Notes: generated by a model not told the origin, from the letters alone. 64,000 nucleotides of DNA from Sepiola atlantica (GCA_963556195.1 OY744519.1:38216301-38280300), one strand, 5' to 3'; numbered from the stretch's first letter, positions 35,728 through 47,262 are shown. Translations and numbers: made by a program.

Positions 35728-36405
35728 TAATCCGATGGACCTCTAGACTTATAACGGTGAAGATACCAAATTAAATAACATTATTTAAGGTAACCCCCCC
35801 CCCCACCACCAACATAATAGTTATAATAATATCTGCTATAGACACAGAATTGCCGACTTGGTGATATATAGTATTTGTGTGTATGCGTATATAATGGTAT
35901 TTTGAAATATTTATTTATTCAGATTATTTACTTAAAATAAGATAGTGTTTTTTAAAAAAAATTCTGCGGTTATTGAATTAATATAAGTATAAATGCCAAA
36001 TATTACCACTAGACATTATTAGACTTGAATTGGTAATCCGATGGACCTCTAGACTTATAACGGTGAAGATACCAAATTGAATAACATTACTTACGGTAAA
36101 CCCCCCCCCCATAATATTTATAATAATATCTGTGATAGACACAGATTTACTGACTTGGTGATATATAGTATTTGTGGATACGCGGATATTTATTATTTAC
36201 TTAAAATAAGATAGTGGTATGAAAATTTTTTCTGCAGGTAATACACTAGTTTTTGAATTAATATAAGTATAAATGTCAAATATTACCAATAGACATTATT
36301 AGACTTGAATTAGTAATCCGATGGGCCTCTAGAATTACAACGGTGAAGATACCAAATTGAATAACATTAGGTACGATAACCCCCCCCCGCATGATATTTA
36401 TAATA
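35725..36405 (+). repeat. Tandem repeat, about 280-306 bp, 2.3 copies, in PLE-A 3' region
   Basis: AGTAATCCGATGG and ACCTCTAGA recur from 35725, 36031 and 36311. Each unit has a poly-C run (8-10 C) followed by ATATTTATAATAATA-like sequence. The first unit starts at the ORF stop, so this is probably 3'-UTR repeat of the element. Confidence 0.85.
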
Positions 36406-36489
36406 ATAGATTATCAAATTAATCTAAAATATAAATAAGGTAAGACTAATTTTTAGAACTCATATTACATCAGTAAGAATATAGAGTGT

Positions 36490-36694
36490 TATGTAAATAT
36501 TGTGTGTAGGTGTGTGGATATATATGTATGTGTGCGTACGTATATGTGTGTATATGTGCGTATATGTATATATGTGTGTGTGTATGTATGTGTATGTATG
36601 TTTACATGTGTGAACAACTACATGCGTATGCATTTGGTCAATATTTCAAATAGATTCAGAGATATATATGGGTGTATTCATGTATGTATATGTA

Positions 36695-36725
<31 letters not shown>

Positions 36726-36835
36726 GTGTATATGTATGTGTGTATAGATATGTATATGTGTGGGTGTGTATGTGTATATATGTGTGTGTATGTGCGTATG
36801 GATTTGTATGTATACATATATGTATGTGCGTGTAA
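36490..36835. repeat. GT/GTAT-rich cryptic microsatellite
   Basis: Interrupted TGTG/TATG repeats. The Cys/Val/Tyr-rich open frames here are repeat artefacts. Confidence 0.9.
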
Positions 36836-37281
36836 TCTTATTTCAACCCAGACGGACTGAGAATTTATGACACGCGGTCTGTCTATATATTCTCTGTGCC
36901 TGTTAATTGTTTCTTTCTTTCTTTTCTCTAACCGAATTTGAGAACACGAGTTTCGCCGGACGCATTCTGGCTGGAGATGAATAAAAGTTGCGTATGTGAT
37001 TATGCTTAGTTATGATAATGTGCGAGTGAGATTATGTATGTGAGTGTGCATATGATGTGTGCGTATTTAGTTTTGTGTATGCGCGTGAGTAAAATTGCCT
37101 ATATGATTGATATCGCCAAGTCGTATGTGTCATAATTTTGACATGGCAGTTTTTAGTTGATTAACTTAAAGATCCCTCCCCTTCGCCCGCCATAGTTAAA
37201 TATAAGTTTTAAATTTTCCCCCTCTCTATAAAAGATGTATCAAATTGGTTGCTACTACTACCATCTATGATTGTATTGGAA

Positions 37282-37400
37282 CTGTGGTAGGGAAATTCAA
37301 TTTTCTATCAGTCTCAAAAATGTAATTGTCTGAGTGATGCTTGAAAAAACCGAACGGTTGAAATAAATTATTGCATCGACAATTATGTGATTTCGTGTTA

Positions 37401-37410
<10 letters not shown>
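37282..37410 (+). repeat. PLE-A right terminal repeat
   Basis: Inverted identical partner of 35409-35537, ending at a TA array (37411-37440). Confidence 0.95.
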
Positions 37411-37451
<41 letters not shown>

Positions 37452-37462
37452 AATGTATTTAA

Positions 37463-37498
<36 letters not shown>

Positions 37499-37583
37499 GT
37501 TTATATTTATATGTATATATGCATTGTGTGCATGTGTTTGTCTGTATATGTATGCTTGCGTGGTTCACTTCTTTTTTATGTAG

Positions 37584-37711
37584 ACGAGTGTCTGATGTCC
37601 AACAAGCAGCCGGATATATATGTCTTGAACAATATCTATCGTGATGAAAACACTGAGGTCTCTGAGGATCTAATCAAAATGTTAAATTCTCACTGGAAAA
37701 TATTAATTTAG
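37584..37711 (+). CDS. Candidate terminal exon, unrecognised
   Basis: TTCACTTCTTTTTTATGTAG directly precedes a frame that reads DECLMSNKQPDIYVLNNIY and later SEDLIKMLNSHWKILI before TAG. The polypyrimidine tract with AG is a good animal splice acceptor. The residue mix (D, E, K, Q, N, W) is unlike the IYIY frames around it. I do not recognise the peptide and cannot see an upstream partner exon. It could be a true last exon, a transposon fragment or chance. Confidence 0.25.
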
Positions 37712-37789
37712 TGTGTGTTTCTGTGTACTTATAAATATGTATGTGCGTACACATATACATAATAAGTCATATAGGCGTACATATGCAGT

Positions 37790-37794
<5 letters not shown>

Positions 37795-37825
<31 letters not shown>
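37795..37825. repeat. (TA)n array
   Basis: About 15 units abutting the foldback at 37826. Confidence 0.9.
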
Positions 37826-37831
<6 letters not shown>

Positions 37832-38135
37832 GAGTCAATGAAAAATAGTTAGACCTGTAAATGGAAACAAATCAATATCTTCAGTTGTTCAAGCCAAGGA
37901 ACATTTAGTAAATAAGAATAGTTCTTCTTCTTCTCTTATTCTTATCTGTCAACTTATCAATCTCTACTTCCTCTGATGATAAGATTTTAATCTTTGAAAA
38001 GCCGTGATTAAGGAATGCAATTGAAAAAGAAGAAGAAAAATATTTGTATTTACTAAATGCTCTTTGTTCTGAACAACTGAAGATATATATCTGTTTCCAT
38101 TTACAGGTCTAACTATTGTTCATTGACTCACCTTA
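37826..38135. mobile_element. Foldback element with about 108-bp arms and a hammerhead-like centre
   Basis: The arms at 37826-37933 and 38028-38135 are complementary at roughly 88%, starting TAAGGTGAGTCAATGAA. The centre (37934-38027) carries the hammerhead-like motif described separately. There is no protein coding. It resembles an element reduced to two inverted terminal repeats. TA arrays lie on the left and, about 85 bp away, on the right. Confidence 0.8.
37966..38017 (+). ncRNA. Hammerhead ribozyme-like motif in the foldback centre
   Basis: Order seen: TTCCT (stem I), CTGATGA (37973-37979), T, AAGATT-TT-AATCTT (6-bp stem II), T, GAAA (37996-37999), AGCCGTGATTA (stem III region), AGGAA (stem I partner). 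This is the type I hammerhead order with a minimal stem III. The first stem II pair (10.1-11.1) is a T/T mismatch instead of the usual G/C, so activity is doubtful. A homologue is on the minus strand at 32196-32275. Confidence 0.5.
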
Positions 38136-38217
38136 TTTTTGCTCTATCCAGTATATTGAGCTTTCCTCATCTCACAATAGGTCTTATTCTGTAAAAATTA
38201 TGTTTATGTTATAAACC

Positions 38218-38219
<2 letters not shown>

Positions 38220-38256
<37 letters not shown>
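38220..38256. repeat. (TA)n array
   Basis: About 18 units. Confidence 0.9.
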
Positions 38257-41200
38257 GTAACATTGTGCGTATAGATAACTTACTTCTTTTTTCTAGTTGT
38301 TCTGTTCTCTCCCATCAAGCTAAAACCTCCTGCGACAATGTAGTTTATACATTTTGCAGTATGCATAACACGTGCTGAAGATGCTAGAATTGTAATAAGG
38401 TCGCAGCTAAAAAATTTATGCACGTATGTAGCCAATAATGTTTGTATGAATACATGAACCATAGTATAATACAGCTTTAATTGTTATTGAGTTACTTGTT
38501 ATTGAGTTCTATTATACAAACAACGTAGTTGTATTAAATAACCTCATGGAAAAAGAACAATGACACAACATGATATATACATACGAATACGCAATACCAT
38601 GTTTCATATGTTTATTGCCTGTCCGCTCACAACTCTTTATTCATATATAACTACCCACAGCTAGGGTAAACGTTCAGATGACACTCGTTGTATTTCTTTC
38701 TATATTGATACACGTGAGGCACTAGATAGACTGTGAAATAGTATGTGCGCGATGACACGTTTGTATTGAAGCAAGGAACGCGTTATCTATTACGATGCCT
38801 CCTCTAATAAAATGACGACTTTTTTAAAACAATTCTGCTATAATCAAAAAACTTGCGTCATTTTCAGTCGTGCTCATTCTCACATATGTTGCTCGACCTA
38901 GTATATCGAGTGTTGTTTACTATACCTGTTGACCCATATATTATTTAATATGTCAGAAGGGCCAGATTTAAATCTCAAATCAGTTCATCAGAGGTCTTAT
39001 TATTTCGTATCGTAATAATATTTCAAAGCTAAATATTTTAATAGATAGTATAATATTTGCAGCATGGTACATTTATGCAGTCGATGTAACAATTACAATC
39101 TTGTAAAATAGTCAACTTCTTGTTAGGCGTAAAAAATAATTGGCTGTTTAATATTCTTCAAACAGATAAACCGATGCCAATTTTAAGTCGAATACAACTG
39201 CAGAATAATATTTCTAATGTCAGATTTTGTTTGGGTACAATGCATCTTTAAATGTGTAAACTCTTCATTTTTGACAGACAGTGACACCAGATTGCCGTCA
39301 TGTACTTTGTCAATCTGTGGTTTTATTGTTAAAAACATACATCAGGTAATAACTCTACTTAAATAGAAAAATAAACAAACAACAAATAGAGTGGAGTATA
39401 TTTCAGAAAAGAATACAATCAGATAATCTTTCAACACAGCTTGTAATTTGTATCTAAAAGAGAAACTAGAGATAATGAAATGTAGTAAATGATGCATATT
39501 TTTAAATCTGAGATCTGAAATAACAATGAACTTCATAAATTATACAATTTTATCATAGAATATGTTATATTTGTAAATCTTAATATTTTGCAGGCAGCGA
39601 CATAAAATTTTCCGTATGAATATTGTAGATCTGTAAGTTTTATTGTTACACAATCAGTGCGTACATGATAATGTACGTGCAAATACATAATTCACGCGTA
39701 ATATTATAATAATATGCACTAATTTATGGTATATTTACTTCAATGTCCATGTCATCTATTGTGTGCTCATCTTCAATAACAATTATTACGTTTCATCTAT
39801 CGTATTTTTCATTTATGTTATTTTTTCATCTACCTTGTTTACTACGTTTTTTCATTGTGGTTATATCTCCTATTGGCTTGGTACATTTGAATAACATGCA
39901 CATACGATTTCAACAATAACAGCAGGTTGTTTGGCGCTTATCAGGGTGTCTCGTATTTCTTTAACATTCGAACAAACACATTCGTAATAATCTCTCTCTC
40001 TCTCTTTGTCTTTTGTTCTCTCTTTCCCTTTCTCATTCCTCTTCTTTCTCTTATCCTTCCGTTCTTGCAGATGAAATAAATAGTTTAAATCAGATTTCCA
40101 CACAGCCTCTAAGGCAATCTTGTCCGAGAAGACCCACTACGTAACATATACATAGGAGGGACGAAATGATTGAAGAACATTAACCTTCCCAAAGTTGTAT
40201 TGTTCACGGAAAAGAGTGGTTTACAAATGCAATTAAATTGTTAGTTAATAGTCAGCTGCTAATATATACACATATCTGAGTGGTCAAATAAAATTACTTT
40301 TTTATGAAAGAGAAACATAAAGTAATTCACAGACAGTTCCTCAGGTTAGTGATTACCAAGAAATCAAGAACCACAAATATCAACATGGGTAGCCGTAATT
40401 CCGCCCGATCGCTTTGATTAGTAAACAAGAATTTAAGTGATAAACGACTTATGAAACAGCTCGCAGTCGTACGTATATGTATTATAAATTAATTACTATT
40501 TATCTAATAATAGGCTATGGCATATTTATGTGCATACAAACGTTATCACCCTCCATCTTTTTGTAAATATGGGATCGTATAATCCCCGAAGACGTAATGA
40601 CATAATTGAGTAATATTTAAATTCAATCGCATGTTGTTGCTGTCTCTAACTTATATACATGTATTAGCCTTTTGTCGATAGATGGTGTAATTATGTCGTG
40701 TAATCTGCGTTTGGATTTTGTATATGGACCTCATAAACATATATATTATGAAACTAACTAAATCAGAGTGATATAATGAGTAAGTGTTCAGTTTTACAAA
40801 AGTGGTACAGCATATTGGTGTACATCGGATGCATAGCAGCAGTATACGAGGGATAAAAAATACAACTGTCGAATTCCCACGTTGCCGAGAATCTCCATGA
40901 ACAATTAATGCCTAGTTTTAGTTCAAGTAAACAAATAGGTTACAATAAATACAGTGATATAAACATGGCTTTATATTAATAGTAGAGTAGAAGCCACAGA
41001 TAGGATCACGAAGAGAATAACCAATAGAATCAACTAGTATTAGTAGTTCAGTGTCTTAGATAAACGGCTAGATATTTTCAGATAAACAAAAATATTGAGC
41101 CAAACAAGTACGTAAATAGGTGACCATTTTAGAATACAAAGTGTTATGAGTTTTCAATTGGCAGAGGGAGTATTTAATTGTGTATACATTTCATATCTTA

Positions 41201-41376
41201 TATCAACATGATATAGTTGTATTATATCCTAAGTATAGGTATATATGTAATATTACTGTAGGAATACGCGATGTGCAACATTACCTGTGGTGTTTTTTGT
41301 AATGGTGAAAAGAAAAAAGGTTTATTTCTTGTTGTAAAGTTGTAGCTTTCACTTAGATGTATCTGAGAGTAGTAAC

Positions 41377-41379
<3 letters not shown>
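38257..41379. other. AT-rich spacer, weak repeats only
   Basis: No gene. TTTTATTGTTA after a GACAGnCAGTGACA-type phrase occurs near 39278-39330 and again near 39590-39645, suggesting an old diverged direct repeat. A (TC)n tract lies at 39990-40050. CGATTTxxACAATAAC and TTTGGCGCT near 39905-39940 recur near 42332-42365. Confidence 0.5.

Positions 41380-41427
<48 letters not shown>
41380..41427. repeat. (TA)n array
   Basis: About 24 units. Confidence 0.95.
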
Positions 41428-41431
<4 letters not shown>

Positions 41432-41545
41432 ACTGTCCTGTTTTTAAATCTCCGAAACAGTTACATGGTAAACAGCTGATGATCCCCGTGTTAATATTAG
41501 ACGCTTAAGGTCTCCTGTTTTTGTTTCACTCTTAGATAATTAACA

Positions 41546-41574
41546 CCCCCCCCCCATTTTTTTTTTTTTTTTTT
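41546..41574. repeat. Poly-C then poly-T homopolymers
   Basis: About 9-10 C, an A, then a long T run. Confidence 0.85.
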
Positions 41575-41698
41575 ACTTATATTTTTTCATTTATTAATTT
41601 TCCAACGAATGTTAAGTCTGCAATATCTTGGATTTAGTTAGTTTGTCTGAGGATTTAAACTGCATTTTACATTTTTTTTAATGACTCAGAGCTTCTTT

Positions 41699-41702
<4 letters not shown>

Positions 41703-41760
<58 letters not shown>

Positions 41761-41802
41761 CAGTGATAGAGAGAGAGGGAGAGAGAGGGGGAGAGAGACA
41801 TA
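41703..41802. repeat. (TA)n plus (GA)n array
   Basis: About 26 TA units, then GAGAGAGGGAGAGA-type purine repeats to about 41800. Confidence 0.95.
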
Positions 41803-42630
41803 TATACTGTTCTATTATCATTCATTGCTTAGTGGCTTGAATTAAGAAGCAAATAAAAATAAAAATAATTATATTATTTCATATGAGTTGCATCATCTCT
41901 TTCTAAACAACCTAGGATAGTAGAAGCTTTGACACCATCGTTTGGTCACTTTTACACAAAAGTTGCCAAAGACGAAGTATCTCGTGTTTCTATCACGTAC
42001 ATCCGCATACTAGGCATTAGCTATACAGGTCACCATAACTTCACATTTGTACTCGAATTAGAAATTCAATTTTCTTGGTTTGCAAACCTCACGTTTAATT
42101 TTACTTGTCGCACATTTTTTACAAACACAATATATAATCTTGCTACACATCTACCCGTATGCTTCTGTTTTTCCTATTAATATCTGTCTAACATAACACT
42201 TTTTACTTTTGATCAATCGCAGTTTCATTTCCTGTTCCTGTTACGTGTCTCATCCATCTATTGTTTTCTTTACTTGTTCTAACCCCGTGGAGTATGTTTA
42301 TTTGTACGGCACATTTCAATCAAAAACACAGACGATTTTGACAATAACGGAACAGCGTTTGGCGCTGGTCAATTCGTCTGTTCTTCCGTTTCAATGGAAA
42401 TAAATAAACACATTTCCCCTCGTACTTCTCCACAGTGATGCTTTCTTTTGATTGCTCTTTCTATTCCTATCTTGCCCCGTCGATCACTAGTTGCTTTCAC
42501 CGCCCCTCTCTCTATCCATCCGTCTTATTGAATAGATATTTACAGATAGGTATCAGCAAAGAAGTAAAAGAAAAAAATAGAAAGGATTCTTGCATAACTA
42601 AAAGAGAGTCATACTTCCGCAAAACTCGTC

Positions 42631-42634
<4 letters not shown>
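41803..42634. other. Spacer, nothing recognised
   Basis: Frames at 41929-42180, 42209-42403 and 42435-42635 are open but F/S/T-rich and show no domain. CGATTTTGACAATAAC here matches 39905-39920 loosely. Confidence 0.5.
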
Positions 42635-42701
<67 letters not shown>

Positions 42702-42713
42702 AGGGTATGTGTG

Positions 42714-42783
<70 letters not shown>
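42635..42783. repeat. Two (TA)n arrays split by a short unique tract
   Basis: 42635-42698 and 42717-42783, separated by GTTAGGGTATGTGTG. Confidence 0.95.
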
Positions 42784-42787
<4 letters not shown>

Positions 42788-42909
42788 AATCTAACAAAAG
42801 ATATAAGCGTCAACTAATATCTTATAATTAGTGAAAACATCCGGATAAAAACTAAAGCTCAATATACTTGATAGAGCATTAATATTATAATATGAAATGA
42901 AATAATGAA

Positions 42910-43063
42910 ATAAGGTGTCAATCAAATTTCATTAAAATTCAAAGTTCAAGCAAAGTATCTTAACGTACTTATTTATTATTTATCTTTGAAAACTCATGAG
43001 CTTAGGACGTTAAGATACTTTGCTTGAACTTTGAATTTTTATAAAATTTGATTGACACCTTAT
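42910..43063. mobile_element. Foldback element, 57-bp arms
   Basis: The arms at 42910-42966 and 43007-43063 are complementary with about 3 mismatches; the loop is 40 nt. They begin ATAAGGTGTCAATCAAAT. There is no coding and no hammerhead core. A TA array follows 20 bp downstream. Confidence 0.85.
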
Positions 43064-43077
43064 GTTATTATTTTTTT

Positions 43078-43081
<4 letters not shown>

Positions 43082-43132
<51 letters not shown>
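43082..43132. repeat. (TA)n array
   Basis: About 25 units between two foldbacks. Confidence 0.95.
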
Positions 43133-43135
<3 letters not shown>

Positions 43136-43202
43136 TGTGGATTTCAATTTTGTGTAGAGAATCTGAATAACAGAGCTCAATGTAATTCAAACGGAGCAAA
43201 AC

Positions 43203-43281
43203 AGAATTATAAAAAGAAAAACTATACACACATTAAGGTGTACAACCTTAATGTGTGTATAGTTTTTCTTTTTATAATTCT
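43203..43281. mobile_element. Perfect palindrome, 37-bp arms, 5-nt loop
   Basis: The arms 43203-43239 and 43245-43281 are exactly complementary, with loop GTACA. The outer part is AGAATTATAAAAAGAAAAAC and the inner part TATACACACATTAAGGT. Just upstream, GAGCTCAATGTA (43173) and GGAGCAAAACAG resemble the sequence next to PLE-A's left arm (GAGCTCAATGTAG at 35379). A TA array starts 2 bp after the right arm. It could be a small foldback transposon, or an end-joining or replication product. Confidence 0.9.
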
Positions 43282-43282
43282 C

Positions 43283-43306
43283 TATATATATATATATATA
43301 TATATA
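43283..43306. repeat. (TA)n array
   Basis: Short array directly after the palindrome. Confidence 0.9.
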
Positions 43307-43404
43307 AATGTATATATACATGTGTGTATATATAATGCATTTTTTCACGGACTGATGTGTACGTAGCTATATGACGTATTACAGTGGCTAAACCAGTGAC
43401 CCCC

Positions 43405-43414
<10 letters not shown>

Positions 43415-43477
<63 letters not shown>
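43415..43477. repeat. (TA)n array
   Basis: About 31 units after CCCCCACACATACA. Confidence 0.95.
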
Positions 43478-43479
<2 letters not shown>

Positions 43480-43798
43480 TATTCTGTGATCTGATTTTCT
43501 TCTGTGATACTTACCAGCGTTACTGAATTTAAATCGTCAAAGACTTCCTACAAGAAGTCGAAAAACCTTCTATGCGCGTTTCTTCGCTGTCTTTTTAAAA
43601 TTCTCTTTTTTTCTCCATTTTGTGTTAATTTGCTTTTGAAACCTGTGGATGATTCCATGAAGAATTGAACACGTTCGTGAAACCTTTCAAATCTATGGAA
43701 CATTCACCAATTTTGTTGATTTTAATACAAAAAAAGACCATCAGGAAAATTGACAACATCAAAAAGGTATAATAAAACAGAGGAATTCTGTTATTAGT

Positions 43799-43804
<6 letters not shown>

Positions 43805-43846
<42 letters not shown>
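43805..43846. repeat. (TA)n array
   Basis: About 21 units. Confidence 0.95.
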
Positions 43847-43847
<1 letters not shown>

Positions 43848-45234
43848 CCTTTGTATTCATAAGGCTATATATTTTATACGTTTATATATTGGCAATTTAG
43901 GGGGGGAGGGCAGTATTATCGGAGATTTAGTTTGCAAGTTACATTCAGAAGGAGTTTGATTATCTTTAAATTATCTATTTAAAAAAATAATTCTTAAATC
44001 TTATTCATTTACAATTTTAGTTGATGCCAGTATAATAGAAGATTCTGCTTGCAAGTTAATATTATGACTGCTGCAGAAGATGAATACAGTAGTAGAAATG
44101 TTGATTGTCCAAAGATTTTAGCAGAGGAAACTATTTAAAAAGTATTTAAAAATACTAATGTAATGGAATGAAATAGAATAACATATAATAGAATTAAATG
44201 TATGATTAACAACTGTGAGATGAACTGCTAACTAATAAAAGCAGTTAAATGTAAATACTTCAAATACTTAGGGAATCCGCGTTGAGCGGCAGTGGAAAAT
44301 ATGGAAAGAAACAAAAAGTAATAGAAGATGAAATGGAAAAACGTGAACATATATAAAATGTGAAAAAGTGCTGATAAGAAAAATAAATTATTGATATATA
44401 TTGCAAATATAATGTATGACCTTCTTCTGATGTCCTTGCAAGAAACACAGCTATTGGAACAATATTCATCTCATCGGTTACTCCCTTGTGTTCCGTCGCA
44501 TAACGAAATGACTTGCCCCGCATATATTTTCTCTACCAAATTAATCGAACCTTGTCCTGCTTCTGGGAATCTCTCTGATCAACAGACATGCTCATCCTCC
44601 TAACAAATGATGCCGGGATCTCTGTCATATGAGACGGGTTGAGAACGTAATCAATGTCGTTCCCTGCGATTATCATATTACATTGCCGTCGGTTTAGCAG
44701 ACCGACTTTTTTTGTGAATAAAGTGCTGCATTTGCTTATTGCGTTTCCTCTATGACGAAAATATATTGTCAGGCTTTTGCGCCCTTATCAATATATAAGC
44801 AACATTGCTTATAACCCGTTGAGAATCTAGTTCAACTCATGTTTCGGTTACATATATCTTCATAAGTAATACGTTGAAGTGTCCAACTTGCAGCCACTTT
44901 TAGAGAAAGTATTTAATATGTGAGTTCTTACCGAAAGATTGTGAAAACCATTTCATCTTAATATGTCACGGGTTATTTCGAAACGTACTTATTTACTACT
45001 AAACTACCACTTATTATGACCAACAGACACTAGAAGATGCATGTTAATGTGATTGATACATTGCCGTTTTAATGATAACACTTTAAAATGATCAATAGTA
45101 TGGACAATGTTCGATCAGTTATGAGGCTGGTTTGTGAAAAGTATTAGTTGGAATAAGCTTTTTAGACGACTACGTAGTAGTTCTGACGTATTAATGTATA
45201 CAAAAGATGGGGAATTCTTAGAGATCAATTTAAA
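43847..45234. other. AT-rich spacer, nothing firmly recognised
   Basis: A frame near 44420 reads SLQETQLLEQ, which faintly recalls the LQETHL motif of LINE endonucleases, but no further motif follows. A GTCGGT...ACCGAC hairpin with a T run at 44691-44717 was considered and rejected as a terminator. Confidence 0.45.
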
Positions 45235-45440
45235 TATAAATAGAATTCCGGCTGACGTTTGGTCCACGCAGGAAAAGGGGAAAGTACCTTTCAGTTGTTG
45301 AAGTAAACATTTTTCTTGTTCGAAATATCATACAATGATGAACCAGGGAGTGAAGCTCAGTCGAATATAGTCCATGGAAATAACGTGATAGTAGAGAAAG
45401 ACTAGCAAGTTCTGTTGAGAAAAACGTGGCTGAAGAGAAG
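45235..45440 (-). mobile_element. LINE relic: post-RT segment, jockey/CR1-like
   Basis: The minus strand reads ELASLSLLSRYFHGLYSTEL, then HSLVHHCMIFRTRK. This matches the pattern VASLSLFYRYFHGxCSxELxSLVPP seen in the relics at 5.5, 28.9 and 55.4 kb. Only about 65 codons are readable, with no RT core, so it is a small 5'-truncated fragment. The same-frame continuation toward 45230 is too decayed to follow. Confidence 0.65.
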
Positions 45441-46456
45441 GCATCATTCCTCACTAAATTGAAAAAGTTGATGTTTTGTTTTTGTTTTTTATTCATGAGT
45501 CACGATTTATTAAGGTCCGGGGGCCACTCTGCGATAATGATTATATGGATTTACAGTTGGACCGAGAACGCTACCACGATAGGATAAAGATCAAATGGGT
45601 AATATGGGCAAAATATTTATTGAAATAAATTATTATCCAAAAGAACGGCTCAACACGTGGTTGTTTACATTACACTCGAAGAGGACTATGTCTTAGTTGG
45701 TTTGAAAACAGCTTCTTATGATTTTGTTCACCATATCAGATATTCTAAGAAAATAAACTTTGTTCATGGAAGTTCCGTTTATTTTGTAGTACATAGAAAC
45801 AAGGAAGGAAATTAATTCATGTGGTTGATGCTAGTTTATGCTGCTAATTAATTGTTTGGCTTTGTTGACAGCTAGTGTACTCTGTCTAAGCAAAGAAAAG
45901 GTACTCTGAGCAACCCCTACAAGATCTGTAAACAGTACTCTGTCTTGAGATGTTATTCCGATTCAGGGGTCAGACTTTTTCTAGAGCAGGCTATGGATAT
46001 GCCAACGTCTAATCAACCTTAGAAACAAATTATATATATGTTTTCCATTTTAGATCTAAAGTACAATTTAGTAGTAGTAGTTCAAGTTCAAGTAGAGATT
46101 AATACTTTCGAATACGACAAAACAAAAATCCGAATGTAGTTTTACAGGTGTTAAAAGTAAGAAGTAGTTTTCCCTTATTGAATAACGTCTTCCAGATCAG
46201 AAGAGAAAAAAATCAACAAGATTTGATCCTAAATATTGTTTGTGTTGGTACCATAGACTTTTGTGTCGTCTGCATAGATCTCAACTAATGATCTCAGCAT
46301 GTGATTTAAGTTATTCCCTAACATGATAAACTTTAACGGTTATTTATTGAATGTACTTAATACTTCGTAGTAATGTTAAATCTTAATTAATTAATTAATT
46401 AATTAAGTGCTCTCTTATTTAGCATATGAGTATTTTGGAATAAATTCACGGATTTA
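45441..46456. other. AT-rich spacer
   Basis: Nothing recognised except a short (TTAA)n tract at 46383-46405. Confidence 0.55.
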
Positions 46457-46484
46457 TCTCTCTCTCTGTCTCTCTCTTTCTCCG

Positions 46485-46526
<42 letters not shown>

Positions 46527-46551
46527 CGCATACACTCACATATATTTATAT

Positions 46552-46588
<37 letters not shown>
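46457..46588. repeat. (TC)n plus (TA)n compound array
   Basis: TC-rich tract (46457-46502), then two TA arrays interrupted by CGCATACACTCAC. Confidence 0.95.
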
Positions 46589-47173
46589 GTGTATTTAGGC
46601 AGCATTTTTTTATTTATGCAAACATTGCTAAAATTAACAGAATTCTCTTTGTTTAATTATACTATTTTACATTTTTCAATTTTTCTGATTGTCCTTTTAG
46701 TATTAAAATTTAAAAAATGTCGCATAGGTTTCCCAGGTTTATCGAACGTTTACGATTCTTCGGCGTATCATGATCAGGTGTAAAAATCAAATGAACAAAA
46801 AAGCTGGAGAAAAAAGAGCATTGTTAAAAGACGGCGTAGAAACGTGCATATACGTTTTTTTCGAATTGTCCCAGGAAGTCGTTGACAATTTAAATTCAGC
46901 AAAGATGGATGGCAGCACAGCACAAAGTGGCATTACGTAAAGCATTTTAAAATGTTTCTACTGGTTTCATATGTTATTTCGTTAATTTGGTTGTTGTGAT
47001 TTTATGTAGATAGCTTCCAGTATTTTTTTTTTTTAATAAACTGATTTCGGAATGTAAACGTTTAGTGTTATTAATTAGAATGTGTCTTAAATTAGAGGGA
47101 TGGCAGTTATGTTTTAGTAAATTGAGCTAGAGTTTACAATATGCATTGTGAGTCGGCGGAATAGGTTAGTACT

Positions 47174-47176
<3 letters not shown>
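46589..47176. other. AT-rich spacer, nothing recognised
   Basis: No gene or repeat family seen. Confidence 0.5.
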
Positions 47177-47258
<82 letters not shown>

Positions 47259-47262
47259 GTGA
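47177..47262. repeat. (TA)n (TG)n array
   Basis: About 33 TA units followed by TG units. Confidence 0.95.

Larger units (their letters stand above)
35409..37410 (+). mobile_element. Penelope-like element (PLE-A) with inverted terminal repeats
   Basis: Identical 129-bp arms lie at 35409-35537 and, inverted, at 37282-37410. Just inside the left arm is the 3' end of a GIY-YIG PLE reading frame (35538-35727), then tandem 3' repeats (35725-36405), GT-rich DNA and the right arm. This is the usual state of a Penelope insertion: 5'-truncated ORF with an inverted partial copy of the pLTR in front. The arm sequence contains CTGAGTGATGCTTG, CCGAACGGTTG and AATAAA, the order of PLE hammerhead regions, but does not fold well. 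Arm identity suggests a young insertion or gene conversion. The element cannot code for its own RT. Confidence 0.8.

Noticed and set aside
42609..42797. Long [10 protein letters not shown] open frames over TA arrays (also at 6.3, 33.8, 34.1, 35.0, 37.4, 43.1, 47.2 and 58.7 kb)
   Set aside because: TA dinucleotide arrays lack stops in some frames. The peptides are pure repeat translation.
44391..44603. LINE endonuclease start (LQETQL)
   Set aside because: One short motif resemblance; the following residues do not continue the endonuclease pattern.
44691..44717. Hairpin followed by a T run, like a bacterial terminator
   Set aside because: The window is clearly animal DNA with no bacterial genes. 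A 6-bp stem before a T run is expected by chance.
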